Positions 32,054 through 39,993 of a stretch of 58,618 nucleotides of DNA are shown here, one piece after another. A program made the translations under genes and the position numbers. Position 1 is the first letter of the stretch; each line of letters opens with the position of its first letter. The stretch lies in NCBI GenBank assembly GCA_023413135.1, contig JAEZQK010000073.1:1-58618 (forward strand), written 5' to 3'. Under the pieces are notes generated by a model. It was not told the origin of the DNA, did not search any database, and saw nothing but the letters and a program-made list of their open reading frames with translations. Source of the stretch: Bacillota bacterium. Lineage in GTDB: Bacteria > Bacillota > Clostridia > Christensenellales > Aristaeellaceae.

Positions 32054-33331
32054 TCAATCCCCCTCCACAGTCAAATCATCCAGGGAGAAGGTGGGTGTAG
32101 GCGATGGCGTAGGCGGATTGGTGGGCAGCGGCGGAGTGGCAGTCTCTTCAACGAGGCTGTCCGGCACCTGGTATTCCAGTCCATCGCCGGCAGGCGGCGG
32201 CGTCTCAGTCGGGACAGGCGTAGGCGTAGGCGTCGGAGACGGTGTAGGGGTAGGCGTTGCATTGGGGTCCGGGGAAGGCGTAGGGGATCCGAAGTGGATG
32301 ATGGTTTCGCCCATCTGCAAGTCCGGTACGGGCCGGGGCGAGTCCAAAGGAACAAGCCCGCTGACAGCGCTGGTATTCTCCCGCTTTTCAATTGCTTCGG
32401 CATCAGGCTTATAGCGCAATACGATCACATATTCTATGTGCCGGAAATCCGCCTTCGGTTCAACCACAATATATTGTTTGTTGGCATCCAGGCTCCTTGT
32501 GCTTTCCCGTACGGTTCCAATGGGAATCCCCTTGGGGAAAGCAATGCGTATTTCGGAGGAATCCGCTTCGGATGTGCCCACGCCGGAGGTAACGACCAAG
32601 TCACCCGGCCTGGGAAGATTGTCAGGCAGATAATACATGCGGCACATAGGCTGTCCGTTATCACCCAGTGTGCCCTGTACCATGCCTTGATCCCGGGAGG
32701 TTTGAATCAGCCCGGGGATTTTGGCCTGGCTGTCAATGATGGACAGAACCTTGGACCGGTTCGCCGTCACATTATAGGTATACCCTACCATGGCCCCGTT
32801 CGTGGTGACGGCCATGAAATCCTCAATGCCGTCATTGGAGCCCTTGTCGATATCGAATACGGAGAAGTAATTGCCGGTGTCCTTGCCAATCACCGTACAC
32901 CTGATAGGATTCATGGCATCATTGGCGGCCATTTCATCACCAAGGTTTTTGAGGGCGGCCAGTTCCACCTTTTGGTCCTCTGCAAGCATGGCTTGGTACA
33001 CCAACTGCACGTTCTCCGCCACCACGCGGTTATACTCGTACTCCAGATTGCTGCGCAGCTTCAAGGTACGAAGGTAGCCCACCACCGCATTGGTGACAGA
33101 GGAAAATATGTTCTGAACCGGCGCGACCGTATCGGCCACCACCGTACCCGGCACCTGAAGCAGTTTGTTATCGGAAAAGTCGGGAATGCTGGCAAAAACC
33201 ATGATGCCGATCACCAAAAGCAAAAAACCGCAAACAAGCCAAGCCACCACCTTACGTAGTGCAGGGCGCTCCTTCTTTTCAGGCTGAACCTGTATGGGAT
33301 TATCTTGAGCTCTGGGCTTTCTGAGTCTCAT
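32054..33331 (-). CDS. mreC: Cell shape-determining protein MreC with long Pro/Thr-rich tail
   Basis: MreC forms a filament outside the membrane that links MreB/MreD to PBP2. A membrane helix at about 27-49 is followed by a coiled coil (about 85-115) and the two-beta-barrel MreC domain (NDGIEDFMAVTTNGAMVGYTYNV, DLVVTSGVGTSEADS, PKGIPIGTV). The last ~110 residues (from about 320) are unusual: a Pro/Thr/Ser-rich stretch with repeated PTP and SPTP units, expected to be flexible and outside the membrane, ending in an acidic FSLDDLTVEGD. The total of 425 residues compares with about 290 for B. subtilis MreC. The gene is between mreB and mreD. Confidence 0.93.
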   Translation of the reverse strand: MRLRKPRAQDNPIQVQPEKKERPALRKVVAWLVCGFLLLVIGIMVFASIPDFSDNKLLQVPGTVVADTVAPVQNIFSSVTNAVVGYLRTLKLRSNLEYEYNRVVAENVQLVYQAMLAEDQKVELAALKNLGDEMAANDAMNPIRCTVIGKDTGNYFSVFDIDKGSNDGIEDFMAVTTNGAMVGYTYNVTANRSKVLSIIDSQAKIPGLIQTSRDQGMVQGTLGDNGQPMCRMYYLPDNLPRPGDLVVTSGVGTSEADSSEIRIAFPKGIPIGTVRESTRSLDANKQYIVVEPKADFRHIEYVIVLRYKPDAEAIEKRENTSAVSGLVPLDSPRPVPDLQMGETIIHFGSPTPSPDPNATPTPTPSPTPTPTPVPTETPPPAGDGLEYQVPDSLVEETATPPLPTNPPTPSPTPTFSLDDLTVEGD

Positions 33332-33352
33332 GGTTACAATTGCCTCTCCTTA

Positions 33353-34378
33353 TCAATGGCGCAGGAAGCCGCTCTTGCCGATCCTGTGAAGGATCTCAAT
33401 GTTTTCGGCCAGATAGCCGATGCCCATGGCCGCGCAATCCATAGGCTCCTTGGCCAGAAGTACGGGGATGCCAAGCTCGGAGGCGATATACTGGTCCATA
33501 CCAAACAACAGCGCTCCGCCGCCTGTCAAATGGATGCCGCTTCGCATGACATCTGCCGCAAGTTCCGGCGGCGTCCGCTCCAGCACCCATTTGATAGCGG
33601 ACATGATAGCCAGACAAGGCTCGTTGAGCGCTTCATAGACCTGGGCGGAAGTGATTTCGGTCGTCTGGGGGAGGCTGGTGATCAGGTCGCGGCCACGCAC
33701 CAGCGCCCGCCTTGTTTCTTCCAGCGGCAGAGCCGATCCCAGGTCCATCTTTACTTCCTCGGCCGTCCTGTCGCCAATGAGCATATTGAATTCCCGCTTG
33801 ATGAAATTGATGATCGCCTCATCCATTTTCACACCGCCTACGCGGATGGAATGGGAAATCACCACGCCGCCCAGGGAAATGACAGCGGCATCCGTCGTTC
33901 CCCCGCCGATGTCCACTACCATGCTGCCCAGAGGCTCATATACCGGCAAGCCTGATCCGATGGCGGCTGCAAATGGTTTTTCGATAATGTGAACGAGCCT
34001 GGCGCCGGCTACCTTGGTGGCCTCCGTGACGGCATGGCGTTCAATGGGCGAAATGCTGCAGGGCACGGTAATCAGCACACGCGGCTTTACCAGATGGGAT
34101 ACGCCGATGGCTTCCCTGATGAAGTACTGGATCATGAGCTTTGTCATATCAAAATCGGAAATCACGCCCTCCCGCAAGGGGTGGATGTCCATGATTCCCC
34201 CGGTGGCGCGCCCCTTCATGATCCGGGCTTCTTCCCCAATGGCCTTGACAACGCGCTTGTTGTCGCTTTCCACTACAACGATGGTAGGCTCGTTGACCAC
34301 GATGCCTTTCCCGCGAACGTATACTGAAGTGTTTGCCGTCCCCAAATCTATGCCAATGTCAGGCGCTACAATGGCCAT
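33353..34378 (-). CDS. mreB: Rod shape-determining protein MreB (actin-like)
   Basis: MreB is the bacterial actin that orients side-wall synthesis on the inner face of the membrane. The actin-type nucleotide site shows phosphate 1 DIGIDLGTANTSVYVRGKGIV (residues 7-27), phosphate 2 MVVDIGGGTTDAAVISLGG, and the adenosine motif IHLTGGGALLFGMDQY. The 341-residue length is normal. As the first of mreB-mreC-mreD it is the main MreB, though Mbl-type paralogues are hard to separate by eye. maf ends 2 bases before its start, so they share a transcript. Confidence 0.96.
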   Translation of the reverse strand: MAIVAPDIGIDLGTANTSVYVRGKGIVVNEPTIVVVESDNKRVVKAIGEEARIMKGRATGGIMDIHPLREGVISDFDMTKLMIQYFIREAIGVSHLVKPRVLITVPCSISPIERHAVTEATKVAGARLVHIIEKPFAAAIGSGLPVYEPLGSMVVDIGGGTTDAAVISLGGVVISHSIRVGGVKMDEAIINFIKREFNMLIGDRTAEEVKMDLGSALPLEETRRALVRGRDLITSLPQTTEITSAQVYEALNEPCLAIMSAIKWVLERTPPELAADVMRSGIHLTGGGALLFGMDQYIASELGIPVLLAKEPMDCAAMGIGYLAENIEILHRIGKSGFLRH

Positions 34379-34380
34379 GT

Positions 34381-34983
34381 CTACACATCCAATCTATTTA
34401 GTACGCTCACGCCGAAATCGGAAAGCATTTTATGAAGCATCGCCATAGGCAGGCCAATCACGTTGGAAGCGCTTCCCCTTATCTCCTCCACAAATATGCC
34501 GCCACGCCCCTGTATGGCGTATGCGCCTGCTTTGTCCATGGGTTCACCCGTGCTTACATACAGCCTGACAAGAGGCTCGTCCAGCTTGGAAAAGCGGACC
34601 CGGGTCCTGTCGAATGCTACTTCTTTTTTTCCGCTTAAGCCATCCAGCAGGCATACGCCTGTGTAGACCTCGTGCCACCCGTCGCTGAGCCTAAGCAGCA
34701 TTTGCACCGCATCTTCAAAAGAGGAGGGTTTGCCTAAAACTTGTTTGCCACGCGCCACCAGTGTATCGGCGGCCAGGATTAGCCGGTTCCCATACAGGAC
34801 CCGCGCCGCCTCAGCTTTACGGCCGGCTAGTGCCAAGACGCGTTCCGAAGGTGTGCCGCTGCAATTCTCATCCGTATCCAAAGAAACAACTTCAAACGGC
34901 ACGCCCATCAAGCTAAGAAGCTCTCTGCGCCGGGGCGAGCCGGAAGCCAGGAGAATTGGCGCATCATGCGGCCGTAATAGCAA
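34381..34983 (-). CDS. maf: Maf family nucleoside triphosphate pyrophosphatase
   Basis: Maf proteins hydrolyse non-canonical or methylated dTTP/UTP and related nucleotides, and overproduction in Bacillus inhibits septation. The signature ILLASGSPRRRELLSLMGVPFEVV (about residues 9-31) binds the nucleotide phosphates. LAADTLV and GRGGIFVEEIRGSASNVIGLPM carry the other family motifs. At 200 residues the length is normal. It uses a TTG start at 34983, with GGGAGG 7 bases upstream. It leads the maf-mreBCD-PBP2-minD-rodA cluster, a common clostridial order. Confidence 0.93.
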   Translation of the reverse strand: MLLRPHDAPILLASGSPRRRELLSLMGVPFEVVSLDTDENCSGTPSERVLALAGRKAEAARVLYGNRLILAADTLVARGKQVLGKPSSFEDAVQMLLRLSDGWHEVYTGVCLLDGLSGKKEVAFDRTRVRFSKLDEPLVRLYVSTGEPMDKAGAYAIQGRGGIFVEEIRGSASNVIGLPMAMLHKMLSDFGVSVLNRLDV

Positions 34984-35018
34984 TCTGTTCCCTCCCAAAG
35001 ATGTCCGGCGTTCCAGTT

Positions 35019-35027
35019 ATTATAGCA
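35019..35027 (-). promoter_or_regulatory. Extended -10 promoter of the maf-mre cluster
   Basis: On the minus strand TGC precedes a perfect TATAAT (35024-35019). No good -35 is seen at 17 bases. It lies 36 bases before the maf TTG. Confidence 0.55.
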
Positions 35028-35090
35028 CATTCCCCTATACTTCGTACAGGCTTCCACCCAAAAAGGCAATGAAAACCACCAAAACGTAAA

Positions 35091-35126
35091 ACCCCAATGC
35101 CGGAAATTCCTTACCGCCATTGGGGT
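35091..35126 (-). terminator. Terminator of the rnf operon
   Basis: On the minus strand ACCCCAATGGCGG pairs with CCGGCATTGGGGT (one mismatch) around a 10-base loop, followed by TTTACGTTTT. It lies 30 bases after the rnfB stop and separates rnf from maf. Confidence 0.7.
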
Positions 35127-35156
35127 CTACGCTTTTGTAAAAAATGTATGAACTGC

Positions 35157-36224
35157 CTAGTTTACATTGCTTTCCGAGGGCACGGCCGCAACATAGGGCG
35201 TGGTGCCCACTTTGGCAAACTCATCCCGCACATGTTCCCGAACATGCAGCGTAATACATTTTTTGGGGCATTTTGAAACGCACTCGCCGCAGCCTGTGCA
35301 GGCTTCGGTGATTTCGTGGGGCTGCTTGCGCTCCCCGCTGATGGCTTCGAATTTGCACGTCTTTTTGCAAAGTGTGCAGCCGATGCACTCGGATTTATTG
35401 ATTTCCGCGATCATACGGTTGTCGAAGTCACCCCAGATGGCGGAGGTGGGACAGCTTTCCGCACACATCATGCAGCCTACACACTTCTCTTTATTGATCT
35501 GCGGCAGGTGATTTACCATGGTGATAGCGTCAAACTTGCATTCCTTGTAGCAGATCTCACAGCCGATGCAACCGGCCTTGCAGTTATCCGCCACCAGCTT
35601 CCCCTGCTCGGCAGCACGGCACAGAAGCCTTACCGGAAGTTTTTCCGGCTGCATCGCCAGCACATGCTTGGGGCAAATATCGATGCAAGCGCCGCAGCCT
35701 GTGCATTTATTTGGGTCGATCACAGCGATTTTGCGCTGCTCGTCGATATGGATGGCGTCAAACTTGCAGGCGCGGACGCAGGTGCCAAGACCGAGACACG
35801 CATAATGGCAAGCTTTGTTCCCGTCGGATACCAGCGTGGCGGCTACGCAATCCTGTATGCCTGTATACTTGAACTTGCTTTTGCAGCGATCCAGGCCGCC
35901 CTGACAGATGACCTGGGCTACCTGGCGCTCTTTTGTGGCATCCTGTGCCTCAACCCCCATGATATTGGCAATCTTTTGTGCCAGTGCAGCCTTGCCTACC
36001 GGGCAGGCGTTTACGGGGGCCTTGCCGGAGGCTATCGCCTCTGCCAAAGCATCACAGCCTGGATAGCCGCAGCCGCCGCAGTTGGCACCTGGAAGTACCT
36101 CCCGTATTGCGTCGCGAATCGGGCTTCCTGCAACTGCAAAAACTTTGGATGTAATGGTCAAAATGATACCAAACAATAGGCCCAAGCCGCCGAGCGTGAT
36201 GGTGGCGGTCAAGATACCATTCAA
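35157..36224 (-). CDS. rnfB: Rnf complex subunit RnfB, extended polyferredoxin form
   Basis: RnfB accepts electrons from reduced ferredoxin for the Rnf complex. The N-terminus is a membrane anchor (about 4-26). Next comes the RnfB-specific Fe-S domain with C49, C52, C57 and C74. Six further cysteine clusters follow: C139/143/149/153, C174/177/180/184, C219/222/225/229, C248/251/254/258, C280/283/286/290 and C309/312/315/319. The protein thus could carry seven [4Fe-4S] clusters in 355 residues, against three in the 192-residue E. coli RsxB. The gene is last in the operon. Confidence 0.95.
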   Translation of the reverse strand: MNGILTATITLGGLGLLFGIILTITSKVFAVAGSPIRDAIREVLPGANCGGCGYPGCDALAEAIASGKAPVNACPVGKAALAQKIANIMGVEAQDATKERQVAQVICQGGLDRCKSKFKYTGIQDCVAATLVSDGNKACHYACLGLGTCVRACKFDAIHIDEQRKIAVIDPNKCTGCGACIDICPKHVLAMQPEKLPVRLLCRAAEQGKLVADNCKAGCIGCEICYKECKFDAITMVNHLPQINKEKCVGCMMCAESCPTSAIWGDFDNRMIAEINKSECIGCTLCKKTCKFEAISGERKQPHEITEACTGCGECVSKCPKKCITLHVREHVRDEFAKVGTTPYVAAVPSESNVN

Positions 36225-36240
36225 AACATCTTCCCCCTTT

Positions 36241-36816
36241 CTATTTGATGAGGCCCTTGAAACCCAGGAAGGAAATGGCCATCAGGCCGGCGGTGATCAG
36301 CGCGCCGGGGAAGCCGTCCATCCATTTGGGCATCTTGGAAATGGCCAGCCGTTCACGGATAGCCGAAAACAAGACGATGGCCAGCGTGAAACCCAAGGCG
36401 GAACCTGCGCCGTTGACCACGGATTGCAGCAGGTTGTAGCTCTTGGTCATGTTCAAAACGGTAACGCCCAGCACCGCGCAATTGGTGGTGATAAGCGGCA
36501 GGTAAACACCCAGCGCCTGGTACAGGGAGAAACTGAACTTTTTCAGCGCCATTTCCACGACCTGCACCAACACGCCGATGACCAAGATGAAGGCAATGGT
36601 ATATAGGTATTCCAGGTCAAATGGAATCAGAAGGAACCTATATACCAGATAAGTAATCAAAGAAGCCAGCGTCATGACGAAGGTAACGGCCATGCCCATC
36701 CCCAAAGCGGTCTCCAGCTTTTTTGAAACGCCAAGGAAGGGACAGATGCCAAGAAACTGGGACATGACAAAGTTATTGACCAAAATAGAACCTACTAGTA
36801 TCAGCAAATACTCCAT
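36241..36816 (-). CDS. rnfA: Rnf complex subunit RnfA
   Basis: RnfA is a six-helix membrane subunit that pairs with RnfE and shares with it an intramembrane [2Fe-2S] cluster. The 191-residue protein has the conserved cysteines in MSQFLGICPFLGV and PLITTNCAVLGV, and the family start MEYLLILVGSILVNNFVMSQ. Its ATG overlaps the rnfE stop by one base (36816), so A and E are translated together. Confidence 0.96.
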   Translation of the reverse strand: MEYLLILVGSILVNNFVMSQFLGICPFLGVSKKLETALGMGMAVTFVMTLASLITYLVYRFLLIPFDLEYLYTIAFILVIGVLVQVVEMALKKFSFSLYQALGVYLPLITTNCAVLGVTVLNMTKSYNLLQSVVNGAGSALGFTLAIVLFSAIRERLAISKMPKWMDGFPGALITAGLMAISFLGFKGLIK

Positions 36817-37469
36817 TATGCCTCCTCCTCCCCGACAGCTGCTTTTTTCACCTTGCGTTTTTGGTATACACCATCCACTAGATTTACCAGCGCCAGCAGT
36901 ATGCCCAGCATAATAAATCCACCGGGGGCCTGGCTGGCGATGGTCATGGGCTGAACGGATGTCGGCAGAATCTGCATTCCAAAGAAGGTGCCTTTGCCAA
37001 TGATCTCCCGCAGGGAAGCAAGGAGAGTGATAGCCAGCGTAAAGCCGATGCCCATGCCCAAACCGTCCAGTACGGAAGCCAACGGCTTGTTTTTGAAAGC
37101 AAAGGATTCCGCTCGGGCAAATATGATGCAGTTAACTACAATTAGAGGTATGAAAATCCCCAGCGCTTCATCCAGGCTTGGCAAAAACGCCTTAATGACC
37201 AGCTGAACCATGGTCACAAAGGAAGCAATGACCACGATAAACGAGGGAATACGTACATTTTCTGGAATGATCCTGCGCAAAAGCGAGATCACCAGGTTGG
37301 AGAATACCAGCACCGCCGTGGTTGCCAGCCCCATGCTGATGCCGTTGGCGGCCATGGTGGTTACCGCCAGCGTGGGACACATGCCCAGCACCAGACGGAA
37401 GGTGGGATTCTCCTTGACAATACCGTTTGTTAACGTATTCTTAAGGCTCACAAAGCTGTTTTCAGCCAT
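36816..37469 (-). CDS. rnfE: Rnf complex subunit RnfE
   Basis: RnfE is homologous to RnfA in inverted topology. The 217 residues include NGIVKENPTFRLVLGMCPTLAVTT and PLIVVNCIIFARAESFA, whose cysteines contribute to the [2Fe-2S] site, and about six membrane helices. A basic/acidic tail (KRKVKKAAVGEEEA) ends it. The start lies 8 bases inside rnfD, where rnfG would normally be. This direct D-E overlap leaves no room for rnfG. Confidence 0.95.
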   Translation of the reverse strand: MAENSFVSLKNTLTNGIVKENPTFRLVLGMCPTLAVTTMAANGISMGLATTAVLVFSNLVISLLRRIIPENVRIPSFIVVIASFVTMVQLVIKAFLPSLDEALGIFIPLIVVNCIIFARAESFAFKNKPLASVLDGLGMGIGFTLAITLLASLREIIGKGTFFGMQILPTSVQPMTIASQAPGGFIMLGILLALVNLVDGVYQKRKVKKAAVGEEEA

Positions 37470-38520
37470 GCTGCTTCACCTCCCCAAAGGATTTCGGGAA
37501 TGTCAACTTGTCGATCAAAGGCGTAGCCACATTCATGAACAAGATTGCAAAGGAGCACCCTTCGGGATACGCTGAGAAGGTACGTATCACAAACAGCATG
37601 ATGCCGCAACCGACACCCATGATGATTTTGCCGAGGCCGGTCGTTGGCGATGTGGCGTAATCGGTCGCCATGAAGATAGCACCCAGGAACAAGCTTCCTG
37701 ACAGCACCTGGAACAGGGCGTTGGTGAAAACAAAGCTCAGGGCAGTGGAGGTCATACCATCCAAAGCAGCCATGTACTCCGGCATCCTCGTGCCTTCCTT
37801 TATAAGATAGCACAGGAACGCCGTTGCGATGAAGGTCACGGGAATGCGCCAATCCACTACACGCCGTACAAGCATGTATAGGAAGCCAATCAGCAGCGCA
37901 AGCTTGCTTGTTTCGCCCAGTACGCCCGGTACCTGACCTATGAACAAATCCCACAAGGTGATACCGGAAGAAGATACCAGCGTTTGTGCGCCTGCTGCAG
38001 CGCCCTTGGCCATCATCAGCGGCGTGGCTTTGGAGACTGTATCGACCATGTCCGGCACAAACCCCGTAAGGAAATTGCCCGGCGTGGGATTGGGATAGCT
38101 GGTCATCAAGGCCATCCAGGAAACGAACAGGATCGCCCGGCCTGCCAAAGCGGGGTTCATGAAGTTCTGGCCGAGGCCGCCGAAGATCTGTTTGATCAGC
38201 ACAATGGCCAGAATGGAGCCGATGGCTGCCATCCACCAGGGCGCGTTGGCGGGCAGATTGAACGCCAGCAGTATGCCCGTAACTACGGCGCTCATGTCGA
38301 ATACCGTGACAGGCTGATGGGATTTCTTTTGATAATATGCTTCTGCAGCCACGGCGCTCAATACGGAAACGGCGATCAGTACCAGCGCCCGTAAACCGAA
38401 GTACCAAACAGCGGCGATCCCGGCGGGGATCATTGCGATGCAGACATCCATCATCAGCCGCCTGGTGGTGGCATTGTCCCGAAGATGCGGAGAGGAGGAA
38501 ACGGTCAAATTCTTAAGCAT
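37462..38520 (-). CDS. rnfD: Rnf complex subunit RnfD
   Basis: RnfD is a membrane subunit with covalently bound FMN. The flavinylation motif DTVSKAT (D160 to T166, attachment expected at T166) fits the D-x-x-S-x-A-T pattern used by the ApbE flavin transferase. About nine to ten membrane helices span 352 residues, beginning with LTVSSSPHLRDNATTRRLMMDV. It follows rnfC after 2 bases. No apbE gene is in the window. Confidence 0.95.
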   Translation of the reverse strand: MLKNLTVSSSPHLRDNATTRRLMMDVCIAMIPAGIAAVWYFGLRALVLIAVSVLSAVAAEAYYQKKSHQPVTVFDMSAVVTGILLAFNLPANAPWWMAAIGSILAIVLIKQIFGGLGQNFMNPALAGRAILFVSWMALMTSYPNPTPGNFLTGFVPDMVDTVSKATPLMMAKGAAAGAQTLVSSSGITLWDLFIGQVPGVLGETSKLALLIGFLYMLVRRVVDWRIPVTFIATAFLCYLIKEGTRMPEYMAALDGMTSTALSFVFTNALFQVLSGSLFLGAIFMATDYATSPTTGLGKIIMGVGCGIMLFVIRTFSAYPEGCSFAILFMNVATPLIDKLTFPKSFGEVKQHG

Positions 38521-38522
38521 AA

Positions 38523-39866
38523 TCAGCGCTCTCCCTTCTTCGCAGCCCGCGAACGCTTATCTGTAATGATCTTTTTGCTTACGCGGAAGCTTTGTACCAG
38601 ACGGATTTTAGCAGGGCAAACATAAGAGCAGCAGCCGCATTCGATGCAGTTCATTACGCTGGCTTTTTCCGCCTCGTCATGCTTGTCCATTCTGGAATAC
38701 TGGTTCAGCATAAAAGGCATCAAAAGCATGGGGCAGGCTCTTGCGCAGCGGCCGCAGCGGATACAGTTGCTTTCCGTGGGTTCGACCGCCTCCTCGCCCA
38801 AGGCCAGGATGCCGGAGCAGCTCTTGGTGACGGGGATATCCATGCGGCTGATAGCATGGCCCATCATGGGTCCGCCATAAATAAACTTGCGTACGCCCTT
38901 TTGAAAGGCCCCTGCGGCTTCCACCAGCGCTTCCACGGTGGTGCCGATACGAACTACAAAGTTGCCAGGCTTTTCCACCATGCCGCCCACCGTAGCTACA
39001 CGGTCCACCACGGGCCGGCCTTCCCGTACCGCCCGGGAAACGGCACAGAGCGTACCAACGTTCATGCAGATCACGCCAACATCCGCAGGCAGGCCGCCAA
39101 AGGGAACGGCCCTGCGGGTGAGAGCATAAATCAACTGCTTCTCTCCGCCCTGGGGATAGCGCACGGGAAGTTCACGGACGGTGACATCCTCCAGCTTCCT
39201 GGCGTGTTCCCGCATAGCCTCCACGGCATCCATTTTGTTATTTTCAATGCCGATGATGACGCGGGAGATACCCAAAGCCTTTTTCACCAGAGAGATGCCG
39301 TCCATTACGACGGCGCCCTGTTCCAGCATCAGCCGGTGGTCGGAAGCCAGATAAGGCTCGCACTCTGCGCCGTTGACGATCAGCGTATCTACCTTCTTGG
39401 TGGGCGGAGGCGAAAGCTTGACGGCAGTGGGAAATGTCGCACCGCCAAGGCCTACAATTCCGGCGTTGCGTACGATCTCCGTTAGCTCCTTTGCGGATAG
39501 ATTGTCCTGATTGGCAGCCGGCGTCAAAGGCACCCAGTTTTCCCGGAAATCGTTATCGATGACGACGGCCTGGGCATTCAGTCCGCTGGCCATCATGCAG
39601 GGTGCCACCGCCACCACCGTGCCTGAAACGGTAGCGTGTACAGGGGCGGAAACGAACCCGGCGGCCTCACCGATGATTTGACCGATCTTCACATAATCGC
39701 CCTGCTTGACAACACACTTGCAAGGTACGCCGATGTGCTGCTGCAGTGGCAGGATAACCCGGGAAGGCGGGGGCAGCACTTGGATAGGTTGGGCGCCCGT
39801 TACCGTTTTCCCGTTGACGCCTTCCCCAGGATGAATGCCGCCCGGAAACAAATGAGTACCTTTCAC
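38523..39866 (-). CDS. rnfC: Rnf complex subunit RnfC (NADH-binding)
   Basis: RnfC is the cytoplasmic NAD(H)-binding subunit that exchanges electrons with NAD+. The N-terminal region (GTHLFPGGIHPGE) and GIVGLGGATFPTAVKL (NADH site) match the NqrF/Nuo51-like fold. Two [4Fe-4S] motifs are CIRCGRCARACP and CIECGCCSYVCP near residues 365-420. The GTG at 39866 is preferred (447 residues): AGGGAGGA sits 9-10 bases before it, whereas the upstream TTG codons overlap or precede that RBS. Confidence 0.94.
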   Translation of the reverse strand: MKGTHLFPGGIHPGEGVNGKTVTGAQPIQVLPPPSRVILPLQQHIGVPCKCVVKQGDYVKIGQIIGEAAGFVSAPVHATVSGTVVAVAPCMMASGLNAQAVVIDNDFRENWVPLTPAANQDNLSAKELTEIVRNAGIVGLGGATFPTAVKLSPPPTKKVDTLIVNGAECEPYLASDHRLMLEQGAVVMDGISLVKKALGISRVIIGIENNKMDAVEAMREHARKLEDVTVRELPVRYPQGGEKQLIYALTRRAVPFGGLPADVGVICMNVGTLCAVSRAVREGRPVVDRVATVGGMVEKPGNFVVRIGTTVEALVEAAGAFQKGVRKFIYGGPMMGHAISRMDIPVTKSCSGILALGEEAVEPTESNCIRCGRCARACPMLLMPFMLNQYSRMDKHDEAEKASVMNCIECGCCSYVCPAKIRLVQSFRVSKKIITDKRSRAAKKGER

Positions 39867-39954
39867 GGACAAAAGTCCTCCCTTCGCCAGCAAAAAAAAA
39901 GCCGTATTCTTTTTGGTTTAACCAGTATGTTTCTGTTTTTTCACACCAGTTATT

Positions 39955-39985
39955 ATTATAACATACTTTGCCCCCAAAATTGCAA
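39955..39985 (-). promoter_or_regulatory. Probable promoter of the rnf operon
   Basis: On the minus strand a perfect TATAAT (39960-39955) is preceded by TGT, an extended -10. TTGCAA (39985-39980) is 19 bases upstream, wider than ideal. The rnfC start is about 90 bases downstream. Confidence 0.55.
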
Positions 39986-39993
39986 GCGGAATT

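Noticed and set aside
32215..32280. Short repeated GGCGTAG-like units, possible CRISPR or VNTR array
   Set aside because: Units are 6-9 bases without spacers and encode the Pro/Thr tail of MreC in frame. Not a CRISPR array.
32030..33259. 409-codon open frame on the plus strand opposite mreC
   Set aside because: It is fully antisense to mreC, low complexity where mreC has its Pro/Thr tail, and has no RBS or family motif. The GC-rich codon pattern of mreC creates it.
37448..38407. 320-codon frame overlapping rnfD on the same strand, considered as a displaced rnfG
   Set aside because: Its translation has no FMN-binding motif (S-G-A-T type) or membrane anchor, and it is an out-of-frame reading of rnfD.
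39880..39960. Rex or T-box type regulation in the rnfC leader
   Set aside because: Only short ACTGGT direct repeats and GGTT-A-AACC are present. No Rex operator (TTGTTAA-N4-TTAACAA) and no T-box core were seen.
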